Shown one piece after another: positions 7,111 to 7,114 of a DNA stretch of 7,114 nucleotides (position 1 is the stretch's first letter; every line of letters starts with the position of its first letter). This stretch comes from an uncultured Fibrobacterota bacterium (GTDB lineage Bacteria; Fibrobacterota; Chitinivibrionia; Chitinivibrionales; CAIOZP01), in NCBI GenBank assembly GCA_903862805.1, contig CAIOZP010000361.1, positions 1 through 7,114 of the forward strand, written 5' to 3'. A model generated the notes under the pieces. It did no database searches. It saw only the letters and a program-made list of their open reading frames with translations, and was not told the origin of the DNA. The position numbers and the translations under genes are program-made.

Positions 7111-7114
7111 ATGA
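7111..7114 (+). CDS. First codon of a probable divergent gene, cut by the window edge
   Basis: ATG at 7111-7113 follows a perfect AAGGAG Shine-Dalgarno with a 7-base spacer, the strongest ribosome site in the window. Only the start codon and one further base are visible, so nothing can be said about the product. The site is divergent from the VWA gene, with 128 bases between the two start codons. It remains possible that the match is chance. Confidence 0.5.

Overview
The window holds a minus-strand cluster of three complete genes, a probable truncated fourth at the left edge, and the likely first codon of a divergent plus-strand gene at the right edge. No RNA gene, insertion sequence or CRISPR array was seen. 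In minus-strand transcription order the genes are: a very large secreted von Willebrand factor A (VWA) protein (start 6982), a polytopic flippase-like membrane protein (start 2830), a secreted lysozyme-like protein (start 1678), and an unrecognised partial reading frame running off the window at base 1.

The organism looks like a Gram-negative bacterium of the Fibrobacterota/FCB type. This is inferred from protein style, not from a database match. The VWA protein has tandem Ca-loop/beta-sandwich repeats rich in Ser, Thr and Asp, and ends in a FlgD-Ig-like module. The lysozyme-like protein ends in a segment resembling C-terminal sorting domains of FCB secreted proteins. No marker gene is present to settle the phylum.

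Right to left: bases 6983-7110 form a compact divergent intergenic region. It holds candidate back-to-back promoters and a 13-bp hairpin whose 3' arm contains a perfect Shine-Dalgarno for an ATG at 7111, so the divergent gene may be translationally gated. Next is the VWA gene, with a signal peptide, an intact MIDAS metal site, beta-rich spacer domains, three copies of an A-B domain pair of about 220-235 residues, and the C-terminal module. After a 138-bp gap comes the flippase-like gene, then a 183-bp gap, then the lysozyme-like gene. The spaces contain no convincing promoter for the downstream genes, so co-transcription is possible but unproven.

Together the genes suggest a cell-envelope or surface theme: one exported metal-dependent adhesin-like giant, one inner-membrane lipid or lipid-linked substrate transporter, and one exported glycan-cleaving enzyme candidate. 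Adjacency and shared strand are the only evidence that they act together. For both secreted proteins the longest open frame overshoots the likely start. The internal ATGs at 6982 and 1678 each have a Shine-Dalgarno and lead straight into a signal peptide.
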